Shown here one piece after another: positions 41,601-45,308 of a DNA stretch of 64,000 bases (positions within the stretch are counted from its first letter, which is position 1; the number at the start of each line of letters is the position of its first letter). The stretch is taken from NCBI RefSeq assembly GCF_964340395.1, contig NC_135555.1, forward strand, positions 12,446,746-12,510,745, read 5' to 3'. The notes under the pieces were generated by a model that was not told the origin of the DNA, made no database searches, and saw nothing but the letters and a program-made list of their open reading frames with translations. The stretch comes from Glandiceps talaboti. Its lineage: Eukaryota; Hemichordata; Enteropneusta; Spengelidae. The position numbers were made by a program, and so were the translations under genes.

Positions 41601-44575
41601 CGTATAAATTTAGATGTTTTGCTACCAACAGAGTTAGTTTCTTTGTCTATTTTGCACTTTCAATACAGCTGTCACTCCTCTTACAACACATCATTGTAAT
41701 CAAAATCAACATGGACTGAAATCAATATATGACAGAGTTAGGTTGTTTTTTTCACTACATTGGAAAACTGGAATTCCTAATGGATTGAACACCTCCATTG
41801 GATCTTACATGTATTTGTTCACGACAGTATTGCCTATTTATTTGCAAAAGATAAACATTTAAACCATGCAAGTTCATGTTGTATTCAACTCTACAACCTT
41901 CTTATTGGCATTTGCCTTGGCCACTACACCACGCTGATTTTACGATACAATGCAATAAAATACAATATCTTTTATTACCCAATCAAAAACAAGAAAAAAG
42001 TTACCTCAAAAATGAAACTACATAAGAAGCAAAACAATCAGATCTGATAACAGGAGTCAGAAAATAGTGATGCTATTTAGCTTGCTTCCAGCTACTATGG
42101 AAATGGTTACCTGTCCTTCAGCCCTTTCACATGCAGAGAGGGAATATGGCAAACTTTCCAAGCTTTGTTCTTCCTAAAGAAAGTTACAAACAGGATGCCA
42201 GACACCCTTGTAATTTTTGGGACCATCTTAATTGAGAATTAAATTACAAACCAATAACCATATACAATTGACTTCCAAACCACTTCAATTAAATATTATC
42301 ATGTAGCACAAATAGAAGATATCTTCATTTTGAATGCTAAATTTCAGGGCAACAGACAGGGGGGGGGGGGGGGGGGGGGGGGCACCCTTCCCAGCTTTAA
42401 TATATCCAGCTACTATGGAAGTGGTTACCTGTCCTTCAGCCCTTTCACATTCAAAGAGGAAAAACAACAACCTTATTTAGCTCACATCCTGGTCCAGCTA
42501 CTACAGAAATGGTTACCTGTCCTTCAGCCTTTTCACATGCAGAGAGGGAATACGGCAGTCAGAACTCTTTCTATAATTGCTAAATACATCTTCCTATAAT
42601 ATTAGTTTATTTAGGGCACAGATAACCATTCAAGTTAAGGGTTCTCCCCGACCGGTAAGGGTAGTGGTGGTTCCATCCCATGAATTCTTGAAGTCAACAT
42701 GCATCAATTAACATATTTTATTTTTGTTATGTAAATAATGTATGGTACATTTTATTATTGTCAAGGGGAAACACTGAAGTGAGATCATCATGGTTACGTG
42801 TCCGATTTTGTACTTTCAAAGACAAAACAACTGTACACCTTTTGTTGCATTACATGCATCTTGCATGTAGATTTGCATTTCAAAATGTTTCCCACAATTT
42901 ATTGAAGGAATCCTACCTGATGAAAGTCTTTGCCACTACTTTTACCATCACCACTAAAATCCACGTGTGAGAAGAGACTACGGAACAGATGCCTGTCAGC
43001 TTCTGGTCCGTGTTTAGAAACAAGCTGCAAGAAAAGAAAAAAATATCTTTGTCAATCTTCAACAAATGATTGTTTCAATACACTCCTCTCAGGTTCATAT
43101 GGAAATGTTCAGTTCTGCTTACTTGCACCAGGTCAGAGTTAAATATGGAAATACTACTAATTACTATTGTGTCTCAACAGCAGAATTTCAGCTCGAAGTA
43201 ACAAAAGCAGTCTGAGTCAATAAATAGAATTTCCCAGTGATGTCATGCAATAAAAGAAATTCAGCATATGGGAGTGAACATGAGAAAAATGTATGGTTGT
43301 TATCATTATTAATATCTTTGCAAACACATTGTTTCAAATCAAATGATGTAAAATATTCATTTTTCAAAAATAAACGTTAGCATTTGTATTGTATATTTTG
43401 ACCAGTCTTTCTCCTACTACAAAAGACTGCATAGAATGTTTCTAACACATATAGGCATCTCCATACTTTCTTTACAATATGTTACGACTTGTATTCTTTA
43501 TGAACTAAGACAAAACACTGAAATAAAATTGAATCATTAGGAGAGAGACTTCTGTCCAGAGGGAATATTTCCATGAAAGTAAACATTTCTGACAAGATAT
43601 TTTTACAGATCACATTGTGCATATTGTAACCACAATGAAATACATATGGAACATACTGCTGCTGCTGACATCAGCATATTCATAATGTATAATTTGTTTC
43701 CTTGAATTGAAAATGGTGCACATTACATTTGATGAAAAATCGGGTTATTCTGATTAGATTGAAACTTTTCAATGAATTTGGGTATATTGCATAGTTCATT
43801 GTACAAAAGGAAATGGAAAATGGTCCACCTGCTGCTTCGACCAACAAATAATCTAAGGTCAGATGTCATCAATATTGTAATCCGCTGTTGGTAATTATAT
43901 GGTATCTCTGTGCTAATCAGCTCATGGTTAGCTTTGTCTTTTTCAAATGCATGATAAAACATATTGCATATGGCGTAAACCACATAAATGTGTAAGACAT
44001 CTATGTTGACTTATATCTTTCAATACGTTAGACAGAGCTAATTCGTTTGTTTTTCACTAATATTACATCCTTTGCAAACTGAATGAAAACATACAATTAT
44101 TACATATCATATTTCTATTTATAATCATTTTGCGAGCTTACATATGTTGAAACTGCTCGTCATAAATACGCAAGCTTGTATTCTTACTTGCTCTGGTTGA
44201 AAAAAAAAGACACTTGGAGAGTGTTGAAGTCCAGCGGAAATGTCTGTCTTTGTATACAGTCACTAAATTATACCATGCGTGGTGTACCACTACTCGTGTC
44301 TGGTCAAGGTGCTTTGTTGCATTGTGACTCCGAATCTCAAGTTGTCATCATTTTTCCCTATGAAAGTTGCATCATTTAAGGATAGCTCGGCATCATAAAA
44401 TTCAGTTAAACTACAAACACAGTAACTGAACTTAGTTTCTGGCAAAGAAAAATTCAAAATTGTATTTACTTACACGAGAAATTTCCGCAACACTTGACTT
44501 ATAGTTCTTCTTGGTGAGATTAGCCACTGAATAACTGATTTGAGACAGGGCCAGCGACAACGAGTCAAGATTCAT
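1072..44575 (-). CDS. CNOT1: CCR4-NOT transcription complex subunit 1, complete gene, 46 coding exons
   Basis: CNOT1 is the large scaffold of the cytoplasmic CCR4-NOT deadenylase complex, which shortens mRNA poly(A) tails and carries out translational repression. All 46 exons were read by eye; each junction uses GT-AG and keeps frame, giving 7,560 coding bases and 2,519 residues against about 2,376 in human. Order by similarity to vertebrate CNOT1: N-terminal HEAT-like region (about 1-700), a low-complexity linker (about 711-960) with a Gly/Asn/Ile repeat, the TTP-binding MIF4G-like domain (about 960-1160), a poly-Thr linker, the central MIF4G that docks CNOT7/8 (about 1200-1425), a second poly-Thr linker, the CNOT9-binding domain (about 1430-1700), and the C-terminal NOT1 domain that binds CNOT2/CNOT3 (about 1985-2510). 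The start [15 protein letters not shown] matches the family start. The extra length is mostly the Gly-rich insertion. It is divergent from cathepsin A, whose ATG is 560 bp away. Family identity is certain; a few exon edges could shift by alternative splice sites. Confidence 0.96.
1844..1978 (-). CDS. CNOT1: CNOT1 coding exon 45
   Basis: Residues 2446-2491; [40 protein letters not shown]. Ends two bases into Lys before GTAAGT; reading on past the donor would meet a stop at once. Confidence 0.96.
1979..2787 (-). other. CNOT1 intron 44
   Basis: An 809-base intron with no recognised repeat or gene. Intron 45 (1160-1843) is likewise unremarkable, apart from a TCTG/TG-rich simple stretch near 1600-1700. 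Confidence 0.6.
2788..2920 (-). CDS. CNOT1: CNOT1 coding exon 44
   Basis: Residues 2402-2446; [38 protein letters not shown]. Donor GTTTGT is weak. Opens with two bases of Gly, closes two bases into Arg. Confidence 0.94.
2930..3180. repeat. Dispersed AT-rich element, family also at 11000, 18300 and 27200
   Basis: Shares the block with CTGGCAGAGCTATAGAAAAAG, TTGGTCCTG and GATCCTATG with stretches at 11003-11180, 18301-18592 and 27195-27320, and in reverse at about 50150-50245. It sits in CNOT1 intron 43. Probably a miniature element; copies are strongly diverged. Confidence 0.55.
3581..3830 (-). CDS. CNOT1: CNOT1 coding exon 43
   Basis: Residues 2319-2402; [50 protein letters not shown]. Ends one base into Gly. 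Confidence 0.96.
4088..4156 (+). repeat. WD-repeat-like terminal-exon repeat, copy 1
   Basis: On the strand opposite CNOT1, a CAG acceptor-like site is followed by a frame reading [20 protein letters not shown], then HPVQ and TAG. It is nearly identical to copies at 6301-6372 and 7325-7396. The SGSENGNV start recalls a WD40 blade, but this is weak. It lies in CNOT1 intron 42. Confidence 0.7.
4520..4777 (-). CDS. CNOT1: CNOT1 coding exon 42
   Basis: Residues 2233-2318; [49 protein letters not shown]. Near-identical to vertebrates. Confidence 0.96.
5138..5239 (-). CDS. CNOT1: CNOT1 coding exon 41
   Basis: Residues 2199-2232; [34 protein letters not shown]. Phase 0, donor GTGAGT. Confidence 0.94.
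5473..5500. repeat. (TG)n microsatellite
   Basis: About 14 uninterrupted TG units in CNOT1 intron 40. Confidence 0.95.
5770..5887 (-). CDS. CNOT1: CNOT1 coding exon 40
   Basis: Residues 2159-2198; [36 protein letters not shown]. Donor GTAAAT. Confidence 0.95.
6301..6372 (+). repeat. WD-repeat-like terminal-exon repeat, copy 2
   Basis: The same sequence as at 4088 with an acceptor-like TTATAG before it; one inserted A and point changes near the end break the match after GTGTCAA. Lies in CNOT1 intron 39, in the sense opposite to CNOT1. Confidence 0.7.
7078..7241 (-). CDS. CNOT1: CNOT1 coding exon 39
   Basis: Residues 2105-2159; [36 protein letters not shown]. Ends two bases into Cys (TG, then T from exon 40). 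An unrelated open frame runs antisense through this exon by chance. Confidence 0.96.
7325..7440 (+). repeat. WD-repeat-like terminal-exon repeat, copy 3, with a partial tandem tail
   Basis: Matches copy 1 through the TAG and a further GAGGTAGGTAACATTTG. The end (GTCAAGTTTTCATCCTGTCC) is repeated again at 7418-7439. No acceptor-like site precedes it. Lies in CNOT1 intron 38. Confidence 0.7.
7785..8024 (-). CDS. CNOT1: CNOT1 coding exon 38
   Basis: Residues 2025-2104; [52 protein letters not shown]. Highly conserved NOT1 core. Confidence 0.96.
8421..8655 (-). CDS. CNOT1: CNOT1 coding exon 37
   Basis: Residues 1946-2024; start of the C-terminal NOT1 domain: [40 protein letters not shown]. Confidence 0.95.
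8895..9035. repeat. GACAAGGCCCC family element, copy A
   Basis: Contains the 20-base core TGACAAGGCCCCTTAGGTCA at 8963-8982. Related stretches occur at 48500-48630, 53685-53830 and 63430-63555, so this is a dispersed short element. In CNOT1 intron 36. Confidence 0.6.
9605..9771 (-). CDS. CNOT1: CNOT1 coding exon 36
   Basis: Residues 1891-1946; [40 protein letters not shown]. Ends two bases into a Gly codon completed by exon 37. Confidence 0.94.
10235..10343 (-). CDS. CNOT1: CNOT1 coding exon 35
   Basis: Residues 1854-1890; [25 protein letters not shown]. Donor GTAAGA. Confidence 0.94.
10774..10925 (-). CDS. CNOT1: CNOT1 coding exon 34
   Basis: Residues 1804-1854; [32 protein letters not shown]. 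Ends two bases into Arg (AG, then G from exon 35). Confidence 0.94.
11008..11180. repeat. Short element bounded by TTTAAAG and CCTTTAA
   Basis: Starts TTTAAAGACCC and ends GGCCTTTAA, giving short inverted ends. The interior (GGATTAAAATCTAGG, CTACAGAAAAAGTTGG, AATCCTATG) matches the family at 2930 and 18301. In CNOT1 intron 33. Confidence 0.6.
11620..11805 (-). CDS. CNOT1: CNOT1 coding exon 33
   Basis: Residues 1742-1803; [44 protein letters not shown]. Phase 0. Confidence 0.94.
11806..14493 (-). other. CNOT1 intron 32 (2.7 kb)
   Basis: The longest intron in the 3' half. It holds a short GA run near 13337, a dispersed element near 13925-14090 and overlapping short open frames at 12796-13256 that resemble no protein I know. 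No exon is needed here: exons 32 and 33 join directly in phase 0 and match the family. Confidence 0.65.
13925..14090. repeat. GTAAGGTT/ACCCC family element
   Basis: A TTTTTGTAAAGGTTTATGAA start, a GCAAC block and a TTTTACCTACTT end resemble stretches at 38073-38221 and 48690-48850, and, in part, 17811-17860, 28370-28440, 51905-51960. Diverged dispersed element of unknown class. Confidence 0.45.
14494..14613 (-). CDS. CNOT1: CNOT1 coding exon 32
   Basis: Residues 1702-1741; [32 protein letters not shown]. Followed by the longest intron on this side (2.7 kb). Confidence 0.95.
14904..15003. repeat. 100-bp ACTGG-ended MITE-like element, copy 1
   Basis: Begins ACTGGTTTTGATC and ends TTTCAAAAACCAGT, an imperfect terminal inverted repeat of about 11 bases. 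Almost identical to copies at 16730-16828 and 17888-17987, all in the same orientation within CNOT1 introns 28-31. No ORF; non-autonomous. Confidence 0.85.
15316..15420 (-). CDS. CNOT1: CNOT1 coding exon 31
   Basis: Residues 1667-1701; [31 protein letters not shown]. Acceptor CCTTAG, donor GTGAGC. Confidence 0.94.
15772..15912 (-). CDS. CNOT1: CNOT1 coding exon 30
   Basis: Residues 1620-1666; [40 protein letters not shown]. Confidence 0.94.
16361..16516 (-). CDS. CNOT1: CNOT1 coding exon 29
   Basis: Residues 1568-1619; [40 protein letters not shown]. Phase 0. Confidence 0.94.
16730..16828. repeat. 100-bp ACTGG-ended MITE-like element, copy 2
   Basis: Differs from copy 1 by about two bases inside; ends CCAG followed by ATTC. 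In CNOT1 intron 28. The same internal sequence (GCAGTGCTGGTTGTGAAA) recurs alone at 17359-17376. Confidence 0.85.
17391..17531 (-). CDS. CNOT1: CNOT1 coding exon 28
   Basis: Residues 1521-1567; [29 protein letters not shown], near-identical to vertebrates within the CNOT9-binding domain. Confidence 0.95.
17888..17987. repeat. 100-bp ACTGG-ended MITE-like element, copy 3
   Basis: Full-length copy with both ends intact, in CNOT1 intron 27. The low divergence between copies suggests fairly recent spread. Confidence 0.85.
18301..18592. repeat. About 290-bp foldback element
   Basis: The left part (TTAAAG...CAGAGTGG...AACAATCCC) and the reverse complement of the right part (TTAAAGTCCC...CAGAGCTG...ATGATCCC) resemble each other over about 100 bases, so the element is a long imperfect palindrome. 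It ends 22 bases from the donor of exon 27. Confidence 0.65.
18614..18898 (-). CDS. CNOT1: CNOT1 coding exon 27 with poly-Thr
   Basis: Residues 1426-1520; start of the CNOT9-binding region. [20 protein letters not shown], then a Thr-rich linker with 12 Thr in a row, then [20 protein letters not shown] as in vertebrates. Confidence 0.94.
19547..19603 (-). CDS. CNOT1: CNOT1 coding exon 26 (57 bases)
   Basis: Residues 1407-1425, a 19-codon exon coding [19 protein letters not shown], which matches the end of the family's MIF4G block. Acceptor TCACAG, donor GTAAGT. Confidence 0.93.
19987..20175 (-). CDS. CNOT1: CNOT1 coding exon 25
   Basis: Residues 1344-1406; [60 protein letters not shown]. The donor is GTGTGT, weaker than in most exons here. 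Confidence 0.93.
20414..20511. repeat. Compound microsatellite (TG)n(AG)n(TG)n
   Basis: About 98 bases: TG units, then about 15 AG units, then TG units again. In the CNOT1 transcript it reads CA-CU-CA and begins about 100 bases after the exon 24 donor. Confidence 0.95.
20615..20731 (-). CDS. CNOT1: CNOT1 coding exon 24
   Basis: Residues 1305-1343; [26 protein letters not shown]. Phase 0. A (CA)n(CT)n(CA)n microsatellite lies about 100 bases into the next intron. Confidence 0.94.
21088..21267 (-). CDS. CNOT1: CNOT1 coding exon 23
   Basis: Residues 1245-1304; [47 protein letters not shown]. Part of the MIF4G surface used by CNOT7/CNOT8. Confidence 0.94.
21604..21744 (-). CDS. CNOT1: CNOT1 coding exon 22
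   Basis: Residues 1198-1244, start of the central MIF4G; contains [18 protein letters not shown] and [18 protein letters not shown]. Phase 0 at both ends. Confidence 0.93.
22229..22440. repeat. TG-rich simple sequence
   Basis: A (TG)n core at 22229-22250 followed by about 190 bases of degenerate TGTG/CATG-rich sequence, in CNOT1 intron 21 next to exon 21. Confidence 0.85.
22484..22699 (-). CDS. CNOT1: CNOT1 coding exon 21 with poly-Thr
   Basis: Residues 1126-1197; [19 protein letters not shown] followed by a run of ten Thr and more Thr/Lys. I chose the acceptor CCACAG before TTTGTGCAG rather than the CAG nine bases further in, because it restores the three residues that vertebrates have before YGQQ. 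Confidence 0.9.
23149..23338 (-). CDS. CNOT1: CNOT1 coding exon 20
   Basis: Residues 1062-1125; [40 protein letters not shown]. Ends with HLVE in phase 0 before GTAAGA. Confidence 0.94.
23700..23824 (-). CDS. CNOT1: CNOT1 coding exon 19
   Basis: Residues 1021-1062; [39 protein letters not shown]. Ends two bases into the Thr codon. No long ORF marks it because the frame closes quickly on both sides. Confidence 0.94.
24087..24262 (-). CDS. CNOT1: CNOT1 coding exon 18
   Basis: Residues 962-1020; start of the TTP-binding domain: [38 protein letters not shown]. Donor GTAAGA after KKER, phase 0. Confidence 0.95.
24263..25761 (-). other. CNOT1 intron 17
   Basis: A 1.5-kb intron with a CCACC-rich stretch at 24787-24820. 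No gene or clear repeat recognised. Confidence 0.6.
25762..25932 (-). CDS. CNOT1: CNOT1 coding exon 17
   Basis: Residues 905-962; the linker [20 protein letters not shown] and an Ala/Thr-rich stretch, ending LRPG. Homology is weak, but the phases (2 bases in, 1 base out) fit exons 16 and 18 exactly. Confidence 0.88.
26380..26770 (-). repeat. CNOT1: Coding tandem repeat, Gly-Gly-Asn-Ile units in CNOT1
   Basis: 12-base units read as GGNI on the CNOT1 strand with variants GSNI, SGNI, GGGI and GSGI, about 130 residues in all. The third positions vary between units (GGT/GGA/GGC), so the repeat is not a fresh perfect microsatellite. The vertebrate linker has only a short Gly-rich segment here. Confidence 0.93.
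26380..26962 (-). CDS. CNOT1: CNOT1 coding exon 16 with Gly/Asn/Ile tandem repeat
   Basis: Residues 711-905. The first part ([36 protein letters not shown]) aligns with the vertebrate linker. The remainder, from about 26770 down to 26380, is an expanded Gly-rich tract built on GGNI and GSGI units. The intron phases on both sides fit, so the tract is part of the reading frame. Confidence 0.93.
27482..27629 (-). CDS. CNOT1: CNOT1 coding exon 15
   Basis: Residues 661-710; contains [20 protein letters not shown] then RQPPPGV, matching the vertebrate block. Ends phase 0 with SQ before GTAAGA. Confidence 0.93.
27949..28103 (-). CDS. CNOT1: CNOT1 coding exon 14
   Basis: Residues 610-661; contains [16 protein letters not shown] and [18 protein letters not shown]. 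Ends two bases into a Gly codon (GG then G from exon 15). Confidence 0.93.
28104..29227 (-). other. CNOT1 intron 13
   Basis: A 1.1-kb intron. The only recognised part is a stretch at 28370-28440 related in reverse to the GCTAAGGTTGGGGAAC family. No coding signal. Confidence 0.6.
29228..29470 (-). CDS. CNOT1: CNOT1 coding exon 13
   Basis: Residues 529-609, phase 0; contains [20 protein letters not shown] and [20 protein letters not shown], among the most conserved parts of the N-terminal scaffold. Confidence 0.95.
29590..29690. repeat. (GACA)n and (CA)n microsatellite
   Basis: About 11 GACA units followed by a CA-rich stretch in CNOT1 intron 12. Confidence 0.95.
29879..29986 (-). CDS. CNOT1: CNOT1 coding exon 12
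   Basis: Residues 493-528, phase 0; contains [20 protein letters not shown] and HYAWHGQ. Acceptor TTACAG, donor GTAAGT. Confidence 0.94.
30150..30515. repeat. Diverged tandem array, period about 52 bp, about 7 units
   Basis: The motif CATGATTTGAAT and its variants begin at about 30163, 30215, 30267, 30319, 30371, 30421 and 30472, each followed by a CCTGAATTCTGGGATAACA-like block. Units are 70-85% alike by eye. Occupies much of CNOT1 intron 11. Confidence 0.88.
30699..30831 (-). CDS. CNOT1: CNOT1 coding exon 11
   Basis: Residues 448-492; contains [20 protein letters not shown] and [11 protein letters not shown]. Opens with the last base of a Trp codon and closes in phase 0 before GTAGGG. Confidence 0.94.
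31230..31357 (-). CDS. CNOT1: CNOT1 coding exon 10
   Basis: Residues 406-448; contains [20 protein letters not shown] and DEDNREIAT. Ends two bases into the Trp codon completed by exon 11. Confidence 0.94.
31523..33082 (-). mobile_element. Internally deleted piggyBac element with TTAA target duplication
   Basis: The element proper is 31527-33078 (1,552 bases), flanked by TTAA at 31523-31526 and 33079-33082, the hallmark of piggyBac insertion. Both ends start CCCTTTGC inward. Subterminal repeats: a perfect palindrome CCTGTATAGG/CCTATACAGG near the left end, and two copies of an AGGCGCCTGTCGGC block near the right end. It lies in CNOT1 intron 9, in the same orientation as CNOT1. The transposase is broken, so it can move only if helped. 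Confidence 0.94.
31856..32809 (-). pseudogene. piggyBac transposase remnant (DDE_Tnp_1_7 family)
   Basis: One reading frame from [19 protein letters not shown] to the C-terminal cysteine-rich finger. An acidic Asp/Ser-rich N-terminus is followed by the family's N-terminal domain ([24 protein letters not shown]). An in-frame TAA at 32231-32233 interrupts it; the frame then continues [14 protein letters not shown] and [13 protein letters not shown], which holds the first catalytic Asp. Right after KQYIKNKP (about 32009) the sequence jumps to [20 protein letters not shown], the C-terminal finger. Roughly 250-300 residues with the other two catalytic Asp are missing. Non-functional; the family call is certain. 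Confidence 0.93.
33249..33530 (-). CDS. CNOT1: CNOT1 coding exon 9
   Basis: Residues 312-405, phase 0; contains [23 protein letters not shown] and [11 protein letters not shown]. The following intron hosts a piggyBac remnant. Confidence 0.95.
34084..34266 (-). CDS. CNOT1: CNOT1 coding exon 8
   Basis: Residues 251-311, phase 0; contains [15 protein letters not shown] and [17 protein letters not shown]. The acceptor follows a run of about 11 T on the coding strand. Confidence 0.95.
34448..34560 (-). CDS. CNOT1: CNOT1 coding exon 7
   Basis: Residues about 213-250; contains [20 protein letters not shown]. Ends in phase 0 with KSM before GTGAGT; exon 8 opens with MDGSLAD. Confidence 0.94.
35464..35610 (-). 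CDS. CNOT1: CNOT1 coding exon 6
   Basis: Residues about 164-213; contains [20 protein letters not shown]. Starts with two bases of an Asp codon and ends one base into the Asp of DFP in exon 7. Confidence 0.94.
35611..37049 (-). other. CNOT1 intron 5, with a wide inverted repeat
   Basis: Holds an inverted repeat: AGTTCCAAGATGCATTG near 36350-36365 and its complement at about 36601-36617, enclosing about 235 bases. The outer bases on both sides are also partly complementary. Short open frames here (36416-36622, 36549-36824) are not recognised. Confidence 0.6.
37050..37106 (-). CDS. CNOT1: CNOT1 coding exon 5 (57 bases)
   Basis: A small exon coding [19 protein letters not shown] across the flanking phases. 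Found from the family sequence because it is too short to stand out as an ORF. Acceptor TTTACAG, donor GTGAGT. Confidence 0.92.
37107..39229 (-). other. CNOT1 intron 4 with dispersed repeat remnants
   Basis: 38073-38221 is a GCTAAGGTTGGGGAAC-type element. 38265-38640 holds four spaced copies of TCTAAAATGGGG/TGTGG motifs and a CCCCTTTGGGGT block, typical of a dispersed repeat widespread in marine invertebrates. The rest is AT-rich. Confidence 0.55.
39230..39353 (-). CDS. CNOT1: CNOT1 coding exon 4
   Basis: Residues 104-145; contains [21 protein letters not shown] run of about 17 T/A bases sits just upstream of the TTACAG acceptor. It ends one base into an Ala codon completed by exon 5. Confidence 0.94.
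40134..40232 (-). CDS. CNOT1: CNOT1 coding exon 3
   Basis: Residues 71-103, phase 0 at both ends; contains [19 protein letters not shown] and [10 protein letters not shown]. Acceptor TTCCAG, donor GTAAG. Confidence 0.95.
42088..42556 (-). repeat. Triplicated exon-end-like block in CNOT1 intron 2
   Basis: Three copies (42088-42150, 42406-42460, 42494-42556) of a block starting CCAGCTACTATGGAAATGG on the plus strand. On the CNOT1 strand each reads GAAAGGGCTGAAGGACAG then GTAACC, like an exon end with a consensus donor (codes ERAEGQ). No family residues correspond to it. Confidence 0.75.
42359..42382 (+). repeat. Run of 24 G
   Basis: A pure G tract on the plus strand (C tract in the CNOT1 transcript) between copies 1 and 2 of the triplicated block. 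Length in the assembly may be unreliable. Confidence 0.9.
42917..43024 (-). CDS. CNOT1: CNOT1 coding exon 2
   Basis: Residues 35-70, phase 0 at both ends; contains HGPEADRHL and [18 protein letters not shown], almost identical to vertebrate CNOT1. Acceptor CTTGCAG, donor GTAGGA. Confidence 0.95.
43025..44473 (-). other. CNOT1 intron 1
   Basis: First intron, 1.45 kb, AT-rich. No repeat family or gene recognised in it. Confidence 0.6.
44474..44575 (-). CDS. CNOT1: CNOT1 coding exon 1
   Basis: Residues 1-34, beginning [15 protein letters not shown]. The donor is GTAAGT and the exon ends in phase 0 after EISR. Two TAATGA-type bases precede the ATG, so no in-frame extension is needed. Confidence 0.95.
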
Positions 44576-45135
44576 TATTTCATTCTTTCACATTAGGGAA
44601 GCTTCAAATTGCTTTGAAACCACCCTTGTAAAGACTTTGAACGAGAAAGTCACGGGACAAATTGATAAACGACTCAGCTACAACCGAAAAACTGGAACAA
44701 TCCTTGAGTGAAAACACACTATCATTATGGCGCACCCCATGCAGCCGCCATGTTGGGTTTCAATTCCTGCAATCGGTAAACTTCGGTATATTCCGTAAAA
44801 ATGAATATTGTGATCAACGATTTCTCAATATATGAGAACAAATTACAGGAACGAACGTTAAAATTTATTCTAAATCAGCGCGATATAGGAAAAATGAAAG
44901 AGAACAAGATGTAGTGGCCGACACGTCGTTCGTAACGCCAGTTTCCAAAAGCCGAAGGGCGGATGTACTCGGTATTGTGTTCGTATATTTTCGGTGAGTC
45001 ATGTGAAAGATCGTCAGTCACATGATAAACTCACATTTGTTCACAGCTGTACCTATCTAGAGAGGTTCAGTGCTAGCCATCCCCTGTGAAGTTTTGTTTC
45101 CAAACTTTGTCTGTAACCGTTCTGTGTCTACAGAC
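44576..45135. promoter_or_regulatory. Putative bidirectional promoter of CNOT1 and cathepsin A
   Basis: The two start codons are 560 bp apart in divergent orientation, with both 5' UTRs inside. The stretch is richer in CpG than the flanking introns. It contains a YY1-type motif GCCGCCATGTTG (44744-44755; sense on the CNOT1 strand as CAACATGGCGGC) and two inverted TCATGTGA sites nearer the cathepsin start. No TATA box is obvious for either gene. Transcription starts are inferred only. Confidence 0.75.
44999..45025 (+). promoter_or_regulatory. Paired M-box sites (TCATGTGA and inverted TCACATGA)
   Basis: TCATGTGA at 44999-45006 and its reverse complement at 45018-45025, 111 to 137 bases before the cathepsin A ATG. 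TCATGTGA is the M-box core bound by MITF/TFE factors, which drive lysosomal genes. That role here is inference. The second cathepsin A gene lacks this motif in its proximal 400 bases. Confidence 0.55.
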
Positions 45136-45308
45136 ATGGCTGATAGGAAGGCAATTATATGCTTTTTGATACTCCTGGCAAGCTTCAGTCCCTTAGACGC
45201 AGCCAATTCCGACGAAGTTGTGTCACTTCCTGGGTTGAGTAAGAAACCATCATTCAAACATTATTCAGGATACCTTGATTCGACTGGTACAAAGAAATTA
45301 CATTATTG
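45136..45308 (+). CDS. CTSA: CTSA copy 1 exon 1
   Basis: Residues 1-58; signal peptide and [20 protein letters not shown], ending two bases into Trp of LHYW before GTAAGA. Confidence 0.94.

Larger units (their letters stand above)
40233..42916 (-). other. CNOT1 intron 2 (2.7 kb)
   Basis: Contains an approximate duplication at 41088-41160 and 41161-41255 (CTAATCTGGTG...GTCTG.GTAAC.AAGACTAG), and the triplicated block described separately. No exon is expected because exons 2 and 3 join directly in the family frame. Confidence 0.65.

Noticed and set aside
42285-42470. 61-codon minus-strand frame containing a poly-Pro run
   Set aside because: The Pro run is the 24-G tract in reverse; the rest is the triplicated intron block.
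45070-45135. Upstream in-frame ATG for cathepsin A copy 1
   Set aside because: The extra 22 residues would place the hydrophobic signal peptide too far from the N-terminus; the ATG at 45136 fits the family.
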